Made by a program: the position numbers and the translations under genes. Shown in pieces: positions 25,087 to 34,249 of a stretch of DNA of 64,000 nucleotides. Source of the DNA: Parvibaculum sp. (GTDB taxonomy: Bacteria > Pseudomonadota > Alphaproteobacteria > Parvibaculales > Parvibaculaceae); the NCBI GenBank assembly GCA_030645235.1, contig JAUSMV010000030.1, forward strand, positions 124,001 to 188,000, given 5' to 3'. The notes below the pieces were generated by a model. It was not told the DNA's origin, did no database searches, and was given only the letters and a program-made list of their open reading frames with translations. Numbering within the stretch: the first letter of the stretch is position 1; the number at the start of each line of letters is the position of its first letter.

Positions 25087-26748
25087 ATGACATTTGACGA
25101 ACTCGGCCTCGGAGCCGAGGTGCTGAAAGCGGTTGCTGAAACCGGCTACACCGAACCCACACCCATTCAGGCGCAAGCCATTCCCCACGTGCTGAACAAG
25201 CGTGACGTGCTGGGGATCGCGCAGACGGGCACGGGCAAGACAGCCTCCTTCACGCTGCCGATGATTGACCTGCTGTCACGCGGTCGCGCCAAAGCGCGCA
25301 TGCCGCGCTCGCTCATCCTGGAGCCGACGCGCGAACTGGCCGCACAGGTCGCCGAAAATTTCGAAACCTACGGCAAGTACAACAAGCTCTCGATGGCCCT
25401 CCTCATCGGCGGCGTGAGCTTTGGGGACCAGGAAAAGAAACTGGATCGCGGTGTGGACGTGCTGATCGCGACACCCGGTCGTCTGCTCGACCATTGCGCA
25501 CGCGGCAAGGTGCTGCTGACCGGCGTGCAGATCCTCGTCATCGACGAAGCTGACCGCATGCTCGATATGGGTTTCATTCCCGACATTGAAGAAATCTGCA
25601 AGAAGATCCCTCCCCTCACGCGCCAGACGCTTTTCTTCTCGGCCACGATGCCGCCGGAAATTCAGCGCCTGACGGAAACCTTCCTGCATAATCCCGCCCG
25701 TATCGAAGTCTCGCGTCCGGCATCTGCCAGCGCCACGATCACGCAAGGCCTGATCAAGACGACGCGCGAGAAGAAGCGCGACACGCTGCTGGAAGTGCTC
25801 GAAGGCGAAGACGTGAAGAACGCGATCATCTTCTGCAATCGCAAGCGCGACATCGGTGCGGTTCACAAGACACTCGAAAAGCACGGATTGCCCGTCGGTT
25901 CGCTGCATGGCGATCTCGACCAGTCCACACGCACGAAGACGTTAGAAGGCTTCCGCAGCGGCACTATTCGTTTGCTTGTCGCGAGCGACGTGGCCGCGCG
26001 CGGTCTCGATATTCCTGACGTGAGCCATGTCATCAATTTTGACGTGCCGACACATGCGGAAGACTATGTCCACCGTATCGGCCGCACGGGCCGCGCGGGA
26101 CGTCTGGGTTTTGCCTTTACGCTGATGACGCGCGAAGACGGCAAGTACCTCGCCGGCATTGAGAAGCTGATCGGCACAACCATTCCCGAACGCGCCATCA
26201 GCGTGACGGCCAAAGCAAAAGACGAAACCGTTGTCGTTGCTGAAGCTGCTGCTGATGATGATGTCGCTAAGGTGATTGAAACGGTTGAAGCGGATGCCGT
26301 GGCAAGCGATGTCACGAGCGAAGTGACGAGCGAAGAAACAACCGAGCGCAAGCCGCGTGAGCGTCGCGCGCGTGGCGGTCGTGGCCGCAAGAAACCTGCT
26401 TCAGGTGAAGTTGCGGCGGATGCCGCTGCAGCAGAAGATGCGCCGCAGCCGGAGACGCCGGTTGATGTGCCGGAGTTTGTGGCAGCCGTTGCTGAGCCGC
26501 GTGCGCGTGAAAACAATCGCGACAATAACCGCAACAACAATCAACCGCGTCGTGATCGCACTGATCGCAATAGCAATGATCGTCCGCGTGGCCGCAATCG
26601 CGATGATGATGACGGTCCGCGCGTTGTGGGTCTCGGCGACCATGTGCCGGCCTTCATGCTACGCGCTGTGAAGCTGCCGAAGCGTCGTCCCGATGATGCG
26701 GAAGATGCTGACATTGAGATTGAAGAAGTCGAGTCCGAGGAGGCGTGA
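25087..26748 (+). CDS. DEAD/DEAH-box RNA helicase (RhlE-like)
   Basis: A 553-residue ATP-dependent RNA helicase. The Q motif (PTPIQAQAIP), AQTGTGKT (residues 45-52), PTRELAAQ, DEADRMLDMGF, SATMP, and the HRIGRTGRAGR of motif VI are all present. The last 160 residues form a low-complexity tail rich in Arg, Asn and Asp (NNRDNNRNNNQPRRDR) preceded by an acidic alanine-rich stretch, as in RNA-degradosome-associated RhlE-type helicases. A long structured leader and its own terminator suggest an independent, possibly cold-responsive transcript. Confidence 0.93.
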   Translation: MTFDELGLGAEVLKAVAETGYTEPTPIQAQAIPHVLNKRDVLGIAQTGTGKTASFTLPMIDLLSRGRAKARMPRSLILEPTRELAAQVAENFETYGKYNKLSMALLIGGVSFGDQEKKLDRGVDVLIATPGRLLDHCARGKVLLTGVQILVIDEADRMLDMGFIPDIEEICKKIPPLTRQTLFFSATMPPEIQRLTETFLHNPARIEVSRPASASATITQGLIKTTREKKRDTLLEVLEGEDVKNAIIFCNRKRDIGAVHKTLEKHGLPVGSLHGDLDQSTRTKTLEGFRSGTIRLLVASDVAARGLDIPDVSHVINFDVPTHAEDYVHRIGRTGRAGRLGFAFTLMTREDGKYLAGIEKLIGTTIPERAISVTAKAKDETVVVAEAAADDDVAKVIETVEADAVASDVTSEVTSEETTERKPRERRARGGRGRKKPASGEVAADAAAAEDAPQPETPVDVPEFVAAVAEPRARENNRDNNRNNNQPRRDRTDRNSNDRPRGRNRDDDDGPRVVGLGDHVPAFMLRAVKLPKRRPDDAEDADIEIEEVESEEA

Positions 26749-26771
26749 GCTTCCGGAATGGTCTGAGAAAA

Positions 26772-26797
26772 GGCGGTCCTTTGGGACCGCCTTTTTT
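26772..26797 (+). terminator. Intrinsic terminator of the helicase gene
   Basis: GGCGGTCC-TTTG-GGACCGCC followed by six T residues, starting about 24 bases after the helicase stop. Confidence 0.93.
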
Positions 26798-26835
26798 GTC
26801 TTTCAGGCTCGAAAGAAGCTCTATTCAGTTCGCAT

Positions 26836-27050
26836 TTCTTGCAAGAGATCGAGTGTTTCCATGCAGAGATTGTTAGTCAGTTCGTCGAGTGTGTTGAGCG
26901 GAGGCGCGAACGGCAATCCTCAGGTGGGGATAGACGTGATTTCAGATGAAAATAAAGTTGTGCCCGGGGTAGAGCCACAGATTCTCATCGCAAAGTTATT
27001 CGCGCTTTTTCGATGGGGATGACTGAAAATAAAGTTGCGCACGGGTTTTT
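26836..27050 (-). repeat. Dispersed 'METLDLLQE' repeat, copy B
   Basis: Bases 26836-26896 match copy A with one mismatch. On the minus strand the core reads GLPFAPPLNTLDELTNNLC then METLDLLQEMRTE and stop. Upstream in that orientation lie two copies of an AACTTTATTTTCA block about 70 bases apart, each followed by ATCCCC. The block aatcctcaggtggggatag is shared with copy D. Confidence 0.75.
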
Positions 27051-27102
27051 GGAGCACAGTTTGTCAAAAAAGTTATCCCCTCATTTTTGAAGAATAGCTT
27101 TT

Positions 27103-27257
27103 ACCCAACCCTCCCCTTGAGGGAGGGTCAAACGGTGCCTTCGCCGTTTGGGGAGGGGGAACGAAGTTCAATGCGGGGCCGTGCTCTGACGATAGACCAT
27201 GACCCCGCCCCAAAAAATCTAAAGAAGATTTTTTGACCCTCCCTCAAGGGGAGGGTT
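27103..27257. repeat. Two adjacent type-2 composite repeats with different cassettes
   Basis: The first (27103-27160) holds CAAACGG (27130-27136) pairing with CCGTTTG (27145-27151). The second (27200-27257) holds cassette beta, CAAAAAATCT (27211-27220) pairing with AGATTTTTTG (27226-27235). Both are bounded by CCCTCCCC-type arms. They fill the gap before the stop of the sugar dehydrogenase gene. Confidence 0.8.
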
Positions 27258-27268
27258 GAAACGTAGAA

Positions 27269-28579
27269 CTACTCCGTCGGAACAACGCGCCAGATGGTGT
27301 TGCTGACGTCGTCGGCGACGAGGAGGGCGCCGGTGCTGTCCACGACGACACCAACGGGACGGCCATTGGCGTTGCCGTCGGCGTCGAGGAAGCCGGTGAG
27401 CACATCTTCAGCGGGGCCGGAAGGAATACCATCCGTAAACGGAACAAATATGACCTTGTAGCCGCTCAGCGGATCGCGGTTCCATGAGCCGTGCTGGCCG
27501 ATGAAAGCGCCGCCCGCATATTTGGACGGGAGAAGCGAGGCTTCATAGAAGGCAAGGCCGAGAGAGGCTGTGTGCGAACCGAGGGCGTAGTCGGGTTTAA
27601 TGGCGCTCGCCACGAGTTCGGGGTTTTGCGGTTCGATGCGCGTATCCACATGCTGGCCGTAATAGCTATAGGGCCAGCCATAGAAGGCGCCGTCTTTCAC
27701 AGAGGTCATGTAATCGGGCACGAGGTCCGGTCCGATTTCGTCGCGCTCATTCACTGTCGTCCAGAGCGCACCTGTGACGGGTGCCCAGGCCAGGCCATTG
27801 GGATTGCGCAACCCGCTCGCGAAGATGCGCGACTTGCCGTTGGCGAGATCAAGCTCGTGAATAGCGGCGCGGCCTGTTTCCATCTCCATGCCGTTTTCGC
27901 CGACATTGCTGTTGGAGCCGACTGTTGCGTAGAGCTTCGTGCCGTCACGGCTGGCGATAATGTTCTTCGTCCAATGGTGATTGAGCGGACCGCCCGGCAG
28001 GTCCATGATTTTCTTGCCTTCGGCGGTGATCTTTGTTTCGCCTGCCACATAGGGGAAGGCGACGATGGCATCGGCATTGGCGACATAGAATGTGTCACCA
28101 ATGAGGGCCATGCCGAAGGGCGAGAAGAGATTTTCGAGGAAGGGTTCTTTCACTTCGGCAACACCGTCATGATCGACGTCGCGCAGAAGCGTGATGCGGT
28201 TTGCTGTTTCGGCCCCTGCCCCCGCTTTGCGCATGATGAATTTTTCAGCCAGACCACGCAGACCGCCGCCGTCTTTGGGCGGGCTGTTTGTTTCGGCAAC
28301 GAGCACGTCACCATTGGGTAGCACATAAAGCCAACGCGGATGCGCGAGGCCGGCGGCGAAGGCGTTGACGGCGAGTCCTTCGGCGGCTGCCGGCTTTCCG
28401 TCGCCCGTAAATGGTACCGCTGAAGCGATATTGATCGACGGGATGGCTGATGATTGCGGTTCGGGCAATACGGGATTTGGCCCCATGCCCTGCTCGATGG
28501 GCTGCGTTGACTGATTGCCGCAACCTGCAAGCGCGATGAGCGCCAATGTGCTGACGAGGGGGAGAAGGGGTGAGCGCAT
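27269..28579 (-). CDS. PQQ-dependent sugar (sorbosone) dehydrogenase family lipoprotein
   Basis: A 436-residue protein. The start at 28579 gives a lipoprotein signal [20 protein letters not shown] whose lipobox LAGC predicts lipidation at Cys20, so it is anchored in the periplasm. The mature part is a six-bladed beta-propeller of the soluble glucose / sorbosone dehydrogenase family: [57 protein letters not shown], and [10 protein letters not shown] near the C-terminus. Such proteins oxidise sugars with PQQ, though many members have unknown substrates. The frame is open upstream of 28579, but that part reads through a repeat. Confidence 0.88.
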   Translation of the reverse strand: MRSPLLPLVSTLALIALAGCGNQSTQPIEQGMGPNPVLPEPQSSAIPSINIASAVPFTGDGKPAAAEGLAVNAFAAGLAHPRWLYVLPNGDVLVAETNSPPKDGGGLRGLAEKFIMRKAGAGAETANRITLLRDVDHDGVAEVKEPFLENLFSPFGMALIGDTFYVANADAIVAFPYVAGETKITAEGKKIMDLPGGPLNHHWTKNIIASRDGTKLYATVGSNSNVGENGMEMETGRAAIHELDLANGKSRIFASGLRNPNGLAWAPVTGALWTTVNERDEIGPDLVPDYMTSVKDGAFYGWPYSYYGQHVDTRIEPQNPELVASAIKPDYALGSHTASLGLAFYEASLLPSKYAGGAFIGQHGSWNRDPLSGYKVIFVPFTDGIPSGPAEDVLTGFLDADGNANGRPVGVVVDSTGALLVADDVSNTIWRVVPTE

Positions 28580-28671
28580 GGGGTCGTCTCCGGTTGGTGA
28601 TGAGGTGGCGTGAATGTGGGCTCTTTGCGGGTAAAGTTCAACGTAAGGCCGCGCATTTGCGGCAGACCGTG

Positions 28672-28732
28672 ACCCCCACCCAAAAAATTCCAAGTGAATT
28701 TTTTGACCTCCCCACAAGGGGGAGGTGAGGAA
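28672..28732. repeat. Type-2 composite repeat with cassette beta
   Basis: CAAAAAATTC (28681-28690) pairs with GAATTTTTTG (28696-28705), followed by the CCTCCCCACAAGGGGGAGG palindrome. The pairing bases differ from the copy at 27211 at two positions on both arms. Confidence 0.8.
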
Positions 28733-28747
28733 GATAGAATGACGAAT

Positions 28748-28780
28748 AAAAAAAGTCCCGAAGGCGGACCTTCGGGACTT
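28748..28780 (-). terminator. Intrinsic terminator of the aldehyde dehydrogenase gene
   Basis: On the minus strand GTCCCGAAGG and CCTTCGGGAC (28778-28755) form a ten-base-pair hairpin followed by a run of seven T residues. Confidence 0.92.
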
Positions 28781-28802
28781 ATCGTGTCAGCGCTATGACA
28801 TC

Positions 28803-30266
28803 TTACTTCTTGATCATCGAAGCAAGGGTCTTGCGGGTTTTTTCGCCGTAGGGCGCGCGGAACATTTCGGCGACCATTTTGGCTTTGGCTTGCACGTAAA
28901 CCGCTTTGGCATGGCTGAAGGTGCGGAAGCCGTCTTTGCCGTGATAGGCACCCATGCCGCTCGGGCCGACGCCGCCGAAGGGCAGGTCTTCCATCGAGAC
29001 GTGCATGATGACGTCATTGACCGTGACGCCGCCTGATGTGGTGCGGTCGAGCACGGTACGCTCTTCCGTTGCATCATCGCCGAAATAGTAGAGGCCGAGC
29101 GGGCGGGCGTGATCGTTCACATAACCCAGCACTTCGGAAATGTTCTTATAGGTTTTGATCGGCAGGACGGGGCCGAAGATTTCGTCCTGCATGACTTTCA
29201 TGTCTTCAGTCGGGTTAACGATCAGCGTCGGCGCGATCTTGTGAGCCTGCTGCTGCGACATGTCTTCATTGGCCGGATTGATCTCGACGATCTTCGCGCC
29301 CTTGGCACGCGCATCCTCGACATAGCCGTTGATGCGATCGAAATGGCGCTGGTTGATGATCGAGGTGTAGTCCGGATTGTCTTTCAGCGTCGGGAACATT
29401 TTCTTCACCGACTTCGTGGCTTCGGCCACAAACTCGTCCACGCGGCCTTCCGGTACGAAGACATAGTCAGGCGCGAGGCAGATCTGACCGGCATTGAGCG
29501 TCTTGCCCGTCATGACCTTGGCGGCGGCATCGTCCATCTTGGCGGATTTGGAAATGATGACGGGTGACTTGCCGCCAAGCTCCAATGTCAGCGGCACGAG
29601 GTTTTCAGCGGCTGCACGCATGACGTGATAGGCAATCGAGGTCGCGCCCGTGAAGAGAAGATGATCGAAGGGCTGGCGCGAGAAGGCTTCGCCGACAGCG
29701 GGGCCACCTGTGACAACGGCGACTTCGGTTTCATCGTAGGCCGAGCGGATCATGCGGGCCATCAGTTCTGAAGTGGCGGGCGTAAATTCCGACGGTTTGA
29801 TGATGGCGCGATTGCCGGCCGAGAAGACACCGGCAAGCGGCGTCCATGTGAGATTGATCGGGAAGTTCCACGGGCTGATGATGCCGACAACGCCGAGCGG
29901 CTGAAACTCAACACGGGCTTTGGCCCCCAGCAGATTGAGCGGGAACTGCACCTTGCGCTTTTCCGGCTTCATCCACTGATGCAGATGCTTCTTGGCGTGC
30001 TTCAAAGGTCCGATGGAGCCCATGACGTCGGTAAGCAATGTCTGCTCGTGGCTGCGATGGCCAAAGTCTGAGGCGAGAGCCTCGGCGATTTCTTTCTGAT
30101 TATCGACGACCAGCGCAATGGCGCGGTCGATCCAGTCGATACGTTTGGCGGCGCTCGGCGCCCCCTCTTTAATGTGGGCCGCTTTCTGGCGATCCACGAT
30201 GCTGCGGATCGATTTCGAGATTGCGTCTCCGTCTGCTTCGCGCAGATTTGATTCAGCCAGGCTCAT
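28803..30266 (-). CDS. Coniferyl-aldehyde dehydrogenase-type aldehyde dehydrogenase
   Basis: A 487-residue NAD(P)-dependent aldehyde dehydrogenase. It starts MSLAESNLREADGDAI behind AGGGAG. IISPWNFPINLTWTPL and ELGGKSPVIISKSAKM are the cofactor and catalytic-Glu segments, and the nucleophile cysteine is in NAGQICLAPDYVFVP. The C-terminal GVTVNDVIMHVSMEDLPFGGVG is typical of the coniferyl-aldehyde dehydrogenase group, which lacks some ends of classical ALDHs. An upstream in-frame ATG at 30338 lacks a ribosome site. It has its own terminator and is divergent from a diguanylate cyclase gene. Confidence 0.92.
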   Translation of the reverse strand: MSLAESNLREADGDAISKSIRSIVDRQKAAHIKEGAPSAAKRIDWIDRAIALVVDNQKEIAEALASDFGHRSHEQTLLTDVMGSIGPLKHAKKHLHQWMKPEKRKVQFPLNLLGAKARVEFQPLGVVGIISPWNFPINLTWTPLAGVFSAGNRAIIKPSEFTPATSELMARMIRSAYDETEVAVVTGGPAVGEAFSRQPFDHLLFTGATSIAYHVMRAAAENLVPLTLELGGKSPVIISKSAKMDDAAAKVMTGKTLNAGQICLAPDYVFVPEGRVDEFVAEATKSVKKMFPTLKDNPDYTSIINQRHFDRINGYVEDARAKGAKIVEINPANEDMSQQQAHKIAPTLIVNPTEDMKVMQDEIFGPVLPIKTYKNISEVLGYVNDHARPLGLYYFGDDATEERTVLDRTTSGGVTVNDVIMHVSMEDLPFGGVGPSGMGAYHGKDGFRTFSHAKAVYVQAKAKMVAEMFRAPYGEKTRKTLASMIKK

Positions 30267-30545
30267 TTTTATTTCTCCCTTGCACCCCGGACCGGGGAGG
30301 CCGTCCGACAGGTCATTGCGGAAAAATATACATGACAAAATTCAGATGAGTCTGCTTTGAAGGTACAAAAGCGCAGATTTCCTCACAAAATTAGAGTGTT
30401 GCGGGCAAAGGCACAGCTTTGTCTAAAATTATCGGAAAATGGCGGAATTCTGCCAAGTTTACTGCAGTGTAACGAAGTTCGGCTAACGTCTGCTCACGGG
30501 GAAGAAATCACCCGGCTTAAAAAACACTCCAATGAGGACATTCGC

Positions 30546-31604
30546 GTGAGCACCTTTACGGACGATCTGACCGTGGCGAACGAATGGAGCATGAAGGCTT
30601 TGGCCTTGATGACCCACAATAAGATCGTGCCTGTGCCCGCCAATTATGAAGTCTGGTTCCGCTACGCATCGGGTCAGGCGGTTGACCTCACTGAAGAAAT
30701 CGACCGCCGGTTGCGCGAAGGCAAGCCCGTTGACGCGGAAGTCACGTCCGAATTGCATCAGCGCTATGTCAGCCAGACCGCCCTTGCCGATGCGGCGATG
30801 GAAACCGGCGACAAATTGGGCACCGAGATCGACAAGATTTTGAAATTGGTGCAATCGGCTGCCGGTGACAATTCTGCACTCGGCTCATCCGTCCGCGCCG
30901 CCAGTGAAGGCCTGACCAATAAATCCAGCCCGACCGATGTGCGCCGCGTTGTTGAAGCGATTATGAGCGCGTCTGTTGAAATGGAAAGCCGCTCGAAAGC
31001 ACTTGAGCTGCGCCTCACGGAAACGAAATCCGAACTGAGCGCCTTGCAGACCAATCTGAGCAAGGCCCGCAACGAAGCGCGCACTGACGGCCTCACAGGC
31101 GTCAATAACCGCAAGGCGTTTGACGAATTGCTGGCGCAGGAAATTGCGCATGCGGGTGCAGAGGGCACACAGCTCTGCCTTATCATGGGCGATATCGACC
31201 ATTTCAAAGCTTTCAATGACACATGGGGGCATCGCACCGGCGACCAGGTGTTGCGCCTTGTCGCGAGCTGCCTCAAAGGCGGCGCGCGCGAAGTCGATCA
31301 TGTCGCGCGCTATGGCGGCGAAGAATTTGCCGTGATCATGCCCGGCATCTCAACGGAACGTGCCGAGAAGCTTGCCAACAGCATTCGCGAAGCGGTGCAG
31401 GCGCGTGAACTCGTGAAACGCTCGACCGGCGAAACACTGGGTCGTGTCACCATGTCGCTCGGCATCTCGCATTTCCGCGCCGGTGACAATGCAGGCTCAC
31501 TGATCGAACGTGCTGACGGTTGCCTCTATACCGCCAAACGCAGCGGTCGCAACCGCGTGATCAGCGAAGACAGCAAAGTCGCGCCGGTCGCCAAAGCGAG
31601 CTGA
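30546..31604 (+). CDS. GGDEF diguanylate cyclase
   Basis: A 352-residue cytoplasmic protein that makes cyclic di-GMP from two GTP. The start is GTG at 30546 with TGAGGA seven bases upstream. The N-terminal 190 residues are helical with a conserved VPVPANYEVWFRYASGQ segment and a coiled-coil (RSKALELRLTETKSELSALQTN), so it probably dimerises. The catalytic loop is RYGGEEFAVIMPG, and REVD five residues before it is the product-inhibition I-site RxxD. DGLTGVNNRKAFDELL opens the domain. No sensory domain is recognised. Confidence 0.93.
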   Translation: MSTFTDDLTVANEWSMKALALMTHNKIVPVPANYEVWFRYASGQAVDLTEEIDRRLREGKPVDAEVTSELHQRYVSQTALADAAMETGDKLGTEIDKILKLVQSAAGDNSALGSSVRAASEGLTNKSSPTDVRRVVEAIMSASVEMESRSKALELRLTETKSELSALQTNLSKARNEARTDGLTGVNNRKAFDELLAQEIAHAGAEGTQLCLIMGDIDHFKAFNDTWGHRTGDQVLRLVASCLKGGAREVDHVARYGGEEFAVIMPGISTERAEKLANSIREAVQARELVKRSTGETLGRVTMSLGISHFRAGDNAGSLIERADGCLYTAKRSGRNRVISEDSKVAPVAKAS

Positions 31605-31770
31605 TTGCTCCTGACTTTCTGAAAAAAGCAGCCTTTTGACGCAGCGTCGCCGCGTTGATTTCGCTCATCTTTTTTCGGGCCTTTCGCCCGCCCGCTGCCA
31701 TGTCTATGCTCGCCCCAAATCACGAAATAAGTGAGCGGGCCAGAGGGCCCAGACATTCGGGGGCGCGACC

Positions 31771-32568
31771 ATGACTTCTTTCACCACCATCAAACTTGAC
31801 ATCAAAGACAGCATTGCCGTCCTCACTCTCAATCGTCCGGAGGTGCTGAACAGCATCAACACGGCGATGATCGCGGATATTCGCGCGGCTGTGGCAGAGG
31901 TTGCCGCCGACGCGTCGGCGCGCGTGTTGCTGATCACCGGCGAAGGGCGTGGATTTTGCGCAGGCGCAGACCTTGCCGCGCAGGGCCAACGCACAGAAGG
32001 CATGAGCGTCGGTCAAGGCGTGGCTCATGGCATGAAGATCGGCTTCAACCCGATGATGCGCGAACTCTATGCGCTGGAAAAGCCGATCATCTCCGCCATC
32101 AACGGCACGACGGCGGGCGGCGGCGTGGGCCTTGCGCTCGTTGCCGATATTGTGATCGCCGCAAAATCGGCGAGCTTTATTTCCGTCTTCGCGCCGAAGC
32201 TCGGCCTCATCCCCGATCTTGGTGTCACATGGCACCTGCCCCGCCTTGTCGGTCGCGCCCGCGCCATGGGCATGGCGATGACGGGCGATAAAATTCCCGC
32301 CGAGACGGCAGCCGATTGGGGCCTCATCTGGAAATGCGTGGACGACGACGCGCTGATGACAGAGGCGATGGCGATTGCCACCAAAATGTCCAATGGTCCG
32401 GCCAATGCCTTTACCGAAGTGCGCCGCGCGCTCGACACGGCACCCGACCGCACCTATGACGCGCAGCTCGAATATGAGCGCCTGACACAGGGCGTTCTCG
32501 GCGACCATCCGAATTTTGCGGAAGGTGTCGTGGCCTTCCTGAAAAAACGGCCAGCCAATTTCAAATAA
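31771..32568 (+). CDS. Enoyl-CoA hydratase/isomerase family protein (PaaG-type)
   Basis: A 265-residue crotonase-fold enzyme. The oxyanion-hole segments are CAGADLAAQGQRTE and INGTTAGGGVGLALVADIVIAA. The two catalytic glutamates of classical enoyl-CoA hydratase are not conserved: the first falls on Gly in GGGVGLAL. Instead LGLIPDLGVTWHLPRLVG has the Asp of the PaaG/isomerase subgroup. So it is better read as an acyl-CoA isomerase or related enzyme. A second homologue lies 48 bases downstream, and the two are probably one unit. Confidence 0.88.
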   Translation: MTSFTTIKLDIKDSIAVLTLNRPEVLNSINTAMIADIRAAVAEVAADASARVLLITGEGRGFCAGADLAAQGQRTEGMSVGQGVAHGMKIGFNPMMRELYALEKPIISAINGTTAGGGVGLALVADIVIAAKSASFISVFAPKLGLIPDLGVTWHLPRLVGRARAMGMAMTGDKIPAETAADWGLIWKCVDDDALMTEAMAIATKMSNGPANAFTEVRRALDTAPDRTYDAQLEYERLTQGVLGDHPNFAEGVVAFLKKRPANFK

Positions 32569-32615
32569 GAAGTGCCAATTTCAAATAACAAAACTGAAAA
32601 ACCGGGAGACGAGAT

Positions 32616-33407
32616 ATGGATTTTGAACGCGCAAGACTGGACATTGACGGCCATGTGGCCACGCTGACGCTGAACCATCCGGAAGTGATGAACGCGGTGT
32701 CGATGGAGATGCTCGGCGGGTTGATGCTCGCCATGGATCAGGTTGAAGACCCCAAGAACGGCATCCGCGCGCTCATTATGACGGGCGAAGGCCGCGGCTT
32801 CTGCACCGGCGCGAACCTGCAGGGGCGCGGCGACAATAGCGGCGCACGTCCCGATGCGGGCGCGGCACTTGAGCAATCCTATCACCCGTTCCTGCGCCGG
32901 TTGCGCAATCTGAAAATGCCGTTCATCACAGCGGTCAACGGCCCGGCCGCGGGCGTCGGCATGAGCTTTGCCATGATGGGTGATCTCATTTTGTGCGCGA
33001 AGTCATCATATTTCCTGCAGGCCTTCCGTCGCATCGGTCTCGTGCCGGATGGCGGTTCGACATGGATATTGCCGCGTCTTGTCGGCAAGGCGCGCGCGAT
33101 GGAACTGTCACTGCTCGGCGAAAAGCTGCCTGCCGAAACGGCGCTGCAATGGGGGCTTGTTAATCGCGTCTATGAGGATGCGAACCTCATCGAAGAAGCC
33201 AAGAAGCTGGCGCTTGATCTCGCCAATGGTCCGACGGTGTCGCTGAGCCTCATCCGTCAGCTCTATTGGGAGAGCACGGACAACACCTATGAAGAGCAAT
33301 TGAACCTTGAGCGTCAGTTGCAACGCACAGCGGGCAATAGCGAAGACTTCAAAGAAGGCGTCAAAGCCTTTCTCGGCAAGCGCCCTGCTCAGTTTAAAGG
33401 CGAATAA
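32616..33407 (+). CDS. Enoyl-CoA hydratase/isomerase family protein (PaaG-type), second copy
   Basis: A 263-residue crotonase-fold protein, a paralogue of the preceding gene by its motifs (MTGEGRGFCTGANLQG, AVNGPAAGVGMSFAMMGDLILCA, IGLVPDGGSTWILPRLVGKARAMELSLLGEKLPAETALQWGLV). As in the first copy the catalytic Asp in VPDGGS replaces the second Glu of hydratases. A GGGAG ribosome site precedes the ATG. It is followed after two bases by an NTF2-like gene, so the three form an operon. Confidence 0.88.
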   Translation: MDFERARLDIDGHVATLTLNHPEVMNAVSMEMLGGLMLAMDQVEDPKNGIRALIMTGEGRGFCTGANLQGRGDNSGARPDAGAALEQSYHPFLRRLRNLKMPFITAVNGPAAGVGMSFAMMGDLILCAKSSYFLQAFRRIGLVPDGGSTWILPRLVGKARAMELSLLGEKLPAETALQWGLVNRVYEDANLIEEAKKLALDLANGPTVSLSLIRQLYWESTDNTYEEQLNLERQLQRTAGNSEDFKEGVKAFLGKRPAQFKGE

Positions 33408-33409
33408 TC

Positions 33410-33805
33410 ATGCATGCACGGGCGATTGAACAATGGCACGCTTATGCAACGTCGCGCGACACGTCGATCCTCGACCGGCTGCTGGCTGATGATGTTATTT
33501 TTCAGTCGCCCGTGGTGCATACGCCGCAAAAGGGTAAAGCGATCACCAAGCTTTACCTCACAGCGGCGCTGGAGACGCTGGGGAATGACAAATTCAAATA
33601 TGTCGGTGAATGGTTCGGACCTTCATCCGCCATTCTCGAATTTGAGACGGTGATTGACGGGATCTCGATCAACGGCATCGATATGATCGGCTGGAACGCA
33701 GCCGGTCAGATCACCAGCTTCAAGGTGATGGTGCGCCCGCTCAAGGCGATGAACATGCTGCATGCGAAGATGGGCGAGATGCTGGCCGCGATGGCGCCGA
33801 AGTAA
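33410..33805 (+). CDS. NTF2/SnoaL-like small protein
   Basis: A 131-residue protein with the cone-shaped NTF2-like fold pattern: MHARAIEQWHAYATSRD, LADDVIFQSPVVHTPQKGKAI, LEFETVIDGISINGIDMIGWN, and a C-terminal helix (MNMLHAKMGEMLAAM). Such proteins include SnoaL-type cyclases and ketosteroid isomerase relatives. It starts two bases after the stop of the second isomerase gene and is probably translated with it. The exact activity is unknown. Confidence 0.75.
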   Translation: MHARAIEQWHAYATSRDTSILDRLLADDVIFQSPVVHTPQKGKAITKLYLTAALETLGNDKFKYVGEWFGPSSAILEFETVIDGISINGIDMIGWNAAGQITSFKVMVRPLKAMNMLHAKMGEMLAAMAPK

Positions 33806-33808
33806 GGA

Positions 33809-34246
33809 TTAGTCCTTCTTTGCCGGCTTCTTGGCCAGTTTCTTCGCGACCTTCTTTTTCGGGCCGGCTTTGGCTTTGCGTTCGAGAACCTTTGCGGCTT
33901 TCGCGCGCTTTTCAGCTTGTACGTCCATCATAACCTCCAGTGATTTGCGCGCCCATTGTACGAGTTCGTCAGGATCATCATAGAGGCGTTCGGGGACTTC
34001 GTAATATTTGAGTGAGCCGACATCGCCGTTCTTCATCTCAAAGGTGAAGGGGCCCATGTCCTCGGCTTCATAGTCAGCACGGTTGCGGTCATCGACTTTG
34101 AAATAGAGCGTCTCGCCGAAGATGACGCCGAACATCAGATCGTCGAGATAGACGCCGGAGCCGCCGAACATGCCGCGCATGCGCACGGGGCCGAGGCGCT
34201 CCAGTTGCTCCAGGATAAATTCTTTATATTCCGCGCTGACGGCCAT
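33809..34246 (-). CDS. TfoX/Sxy N-terminal domain protein with basic tail
   Basis: A 145-residue protein whose residues 1-105 match the TfoX N-terminal domain (LGPVRMRGMFGGSGVYLDDLMFGVIFGETLYFKVDD). The last 35 residues are almost all Lys and Ala (RAKAAKVLERKAKAGPKKK and beyond), a disordered nucleic-acid-binding type tail. TfoX domains are linked to competence regulation in gammaproteobacteria, but single-domain forms in alphaproteobacteria are of unknown function. It follows the aminotransferase gene by three bases on the same strand. Confidence 0.85.
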   Translation of the reverse strand: MAVSAEYKEFILEQLERLGPVRMRGMFGGSGVYLDDLMFGVIFGETLYFKVDDRNRADYEAEDMGPFTFEMKNGDVGSLKYYEVPERLYDDPDELVQWARKSLEVMMDVQAEKRAKAAKVLERKAKAGPKKKVAKKLAKKPAKKD

Positions 34247-34249
34247 GGC

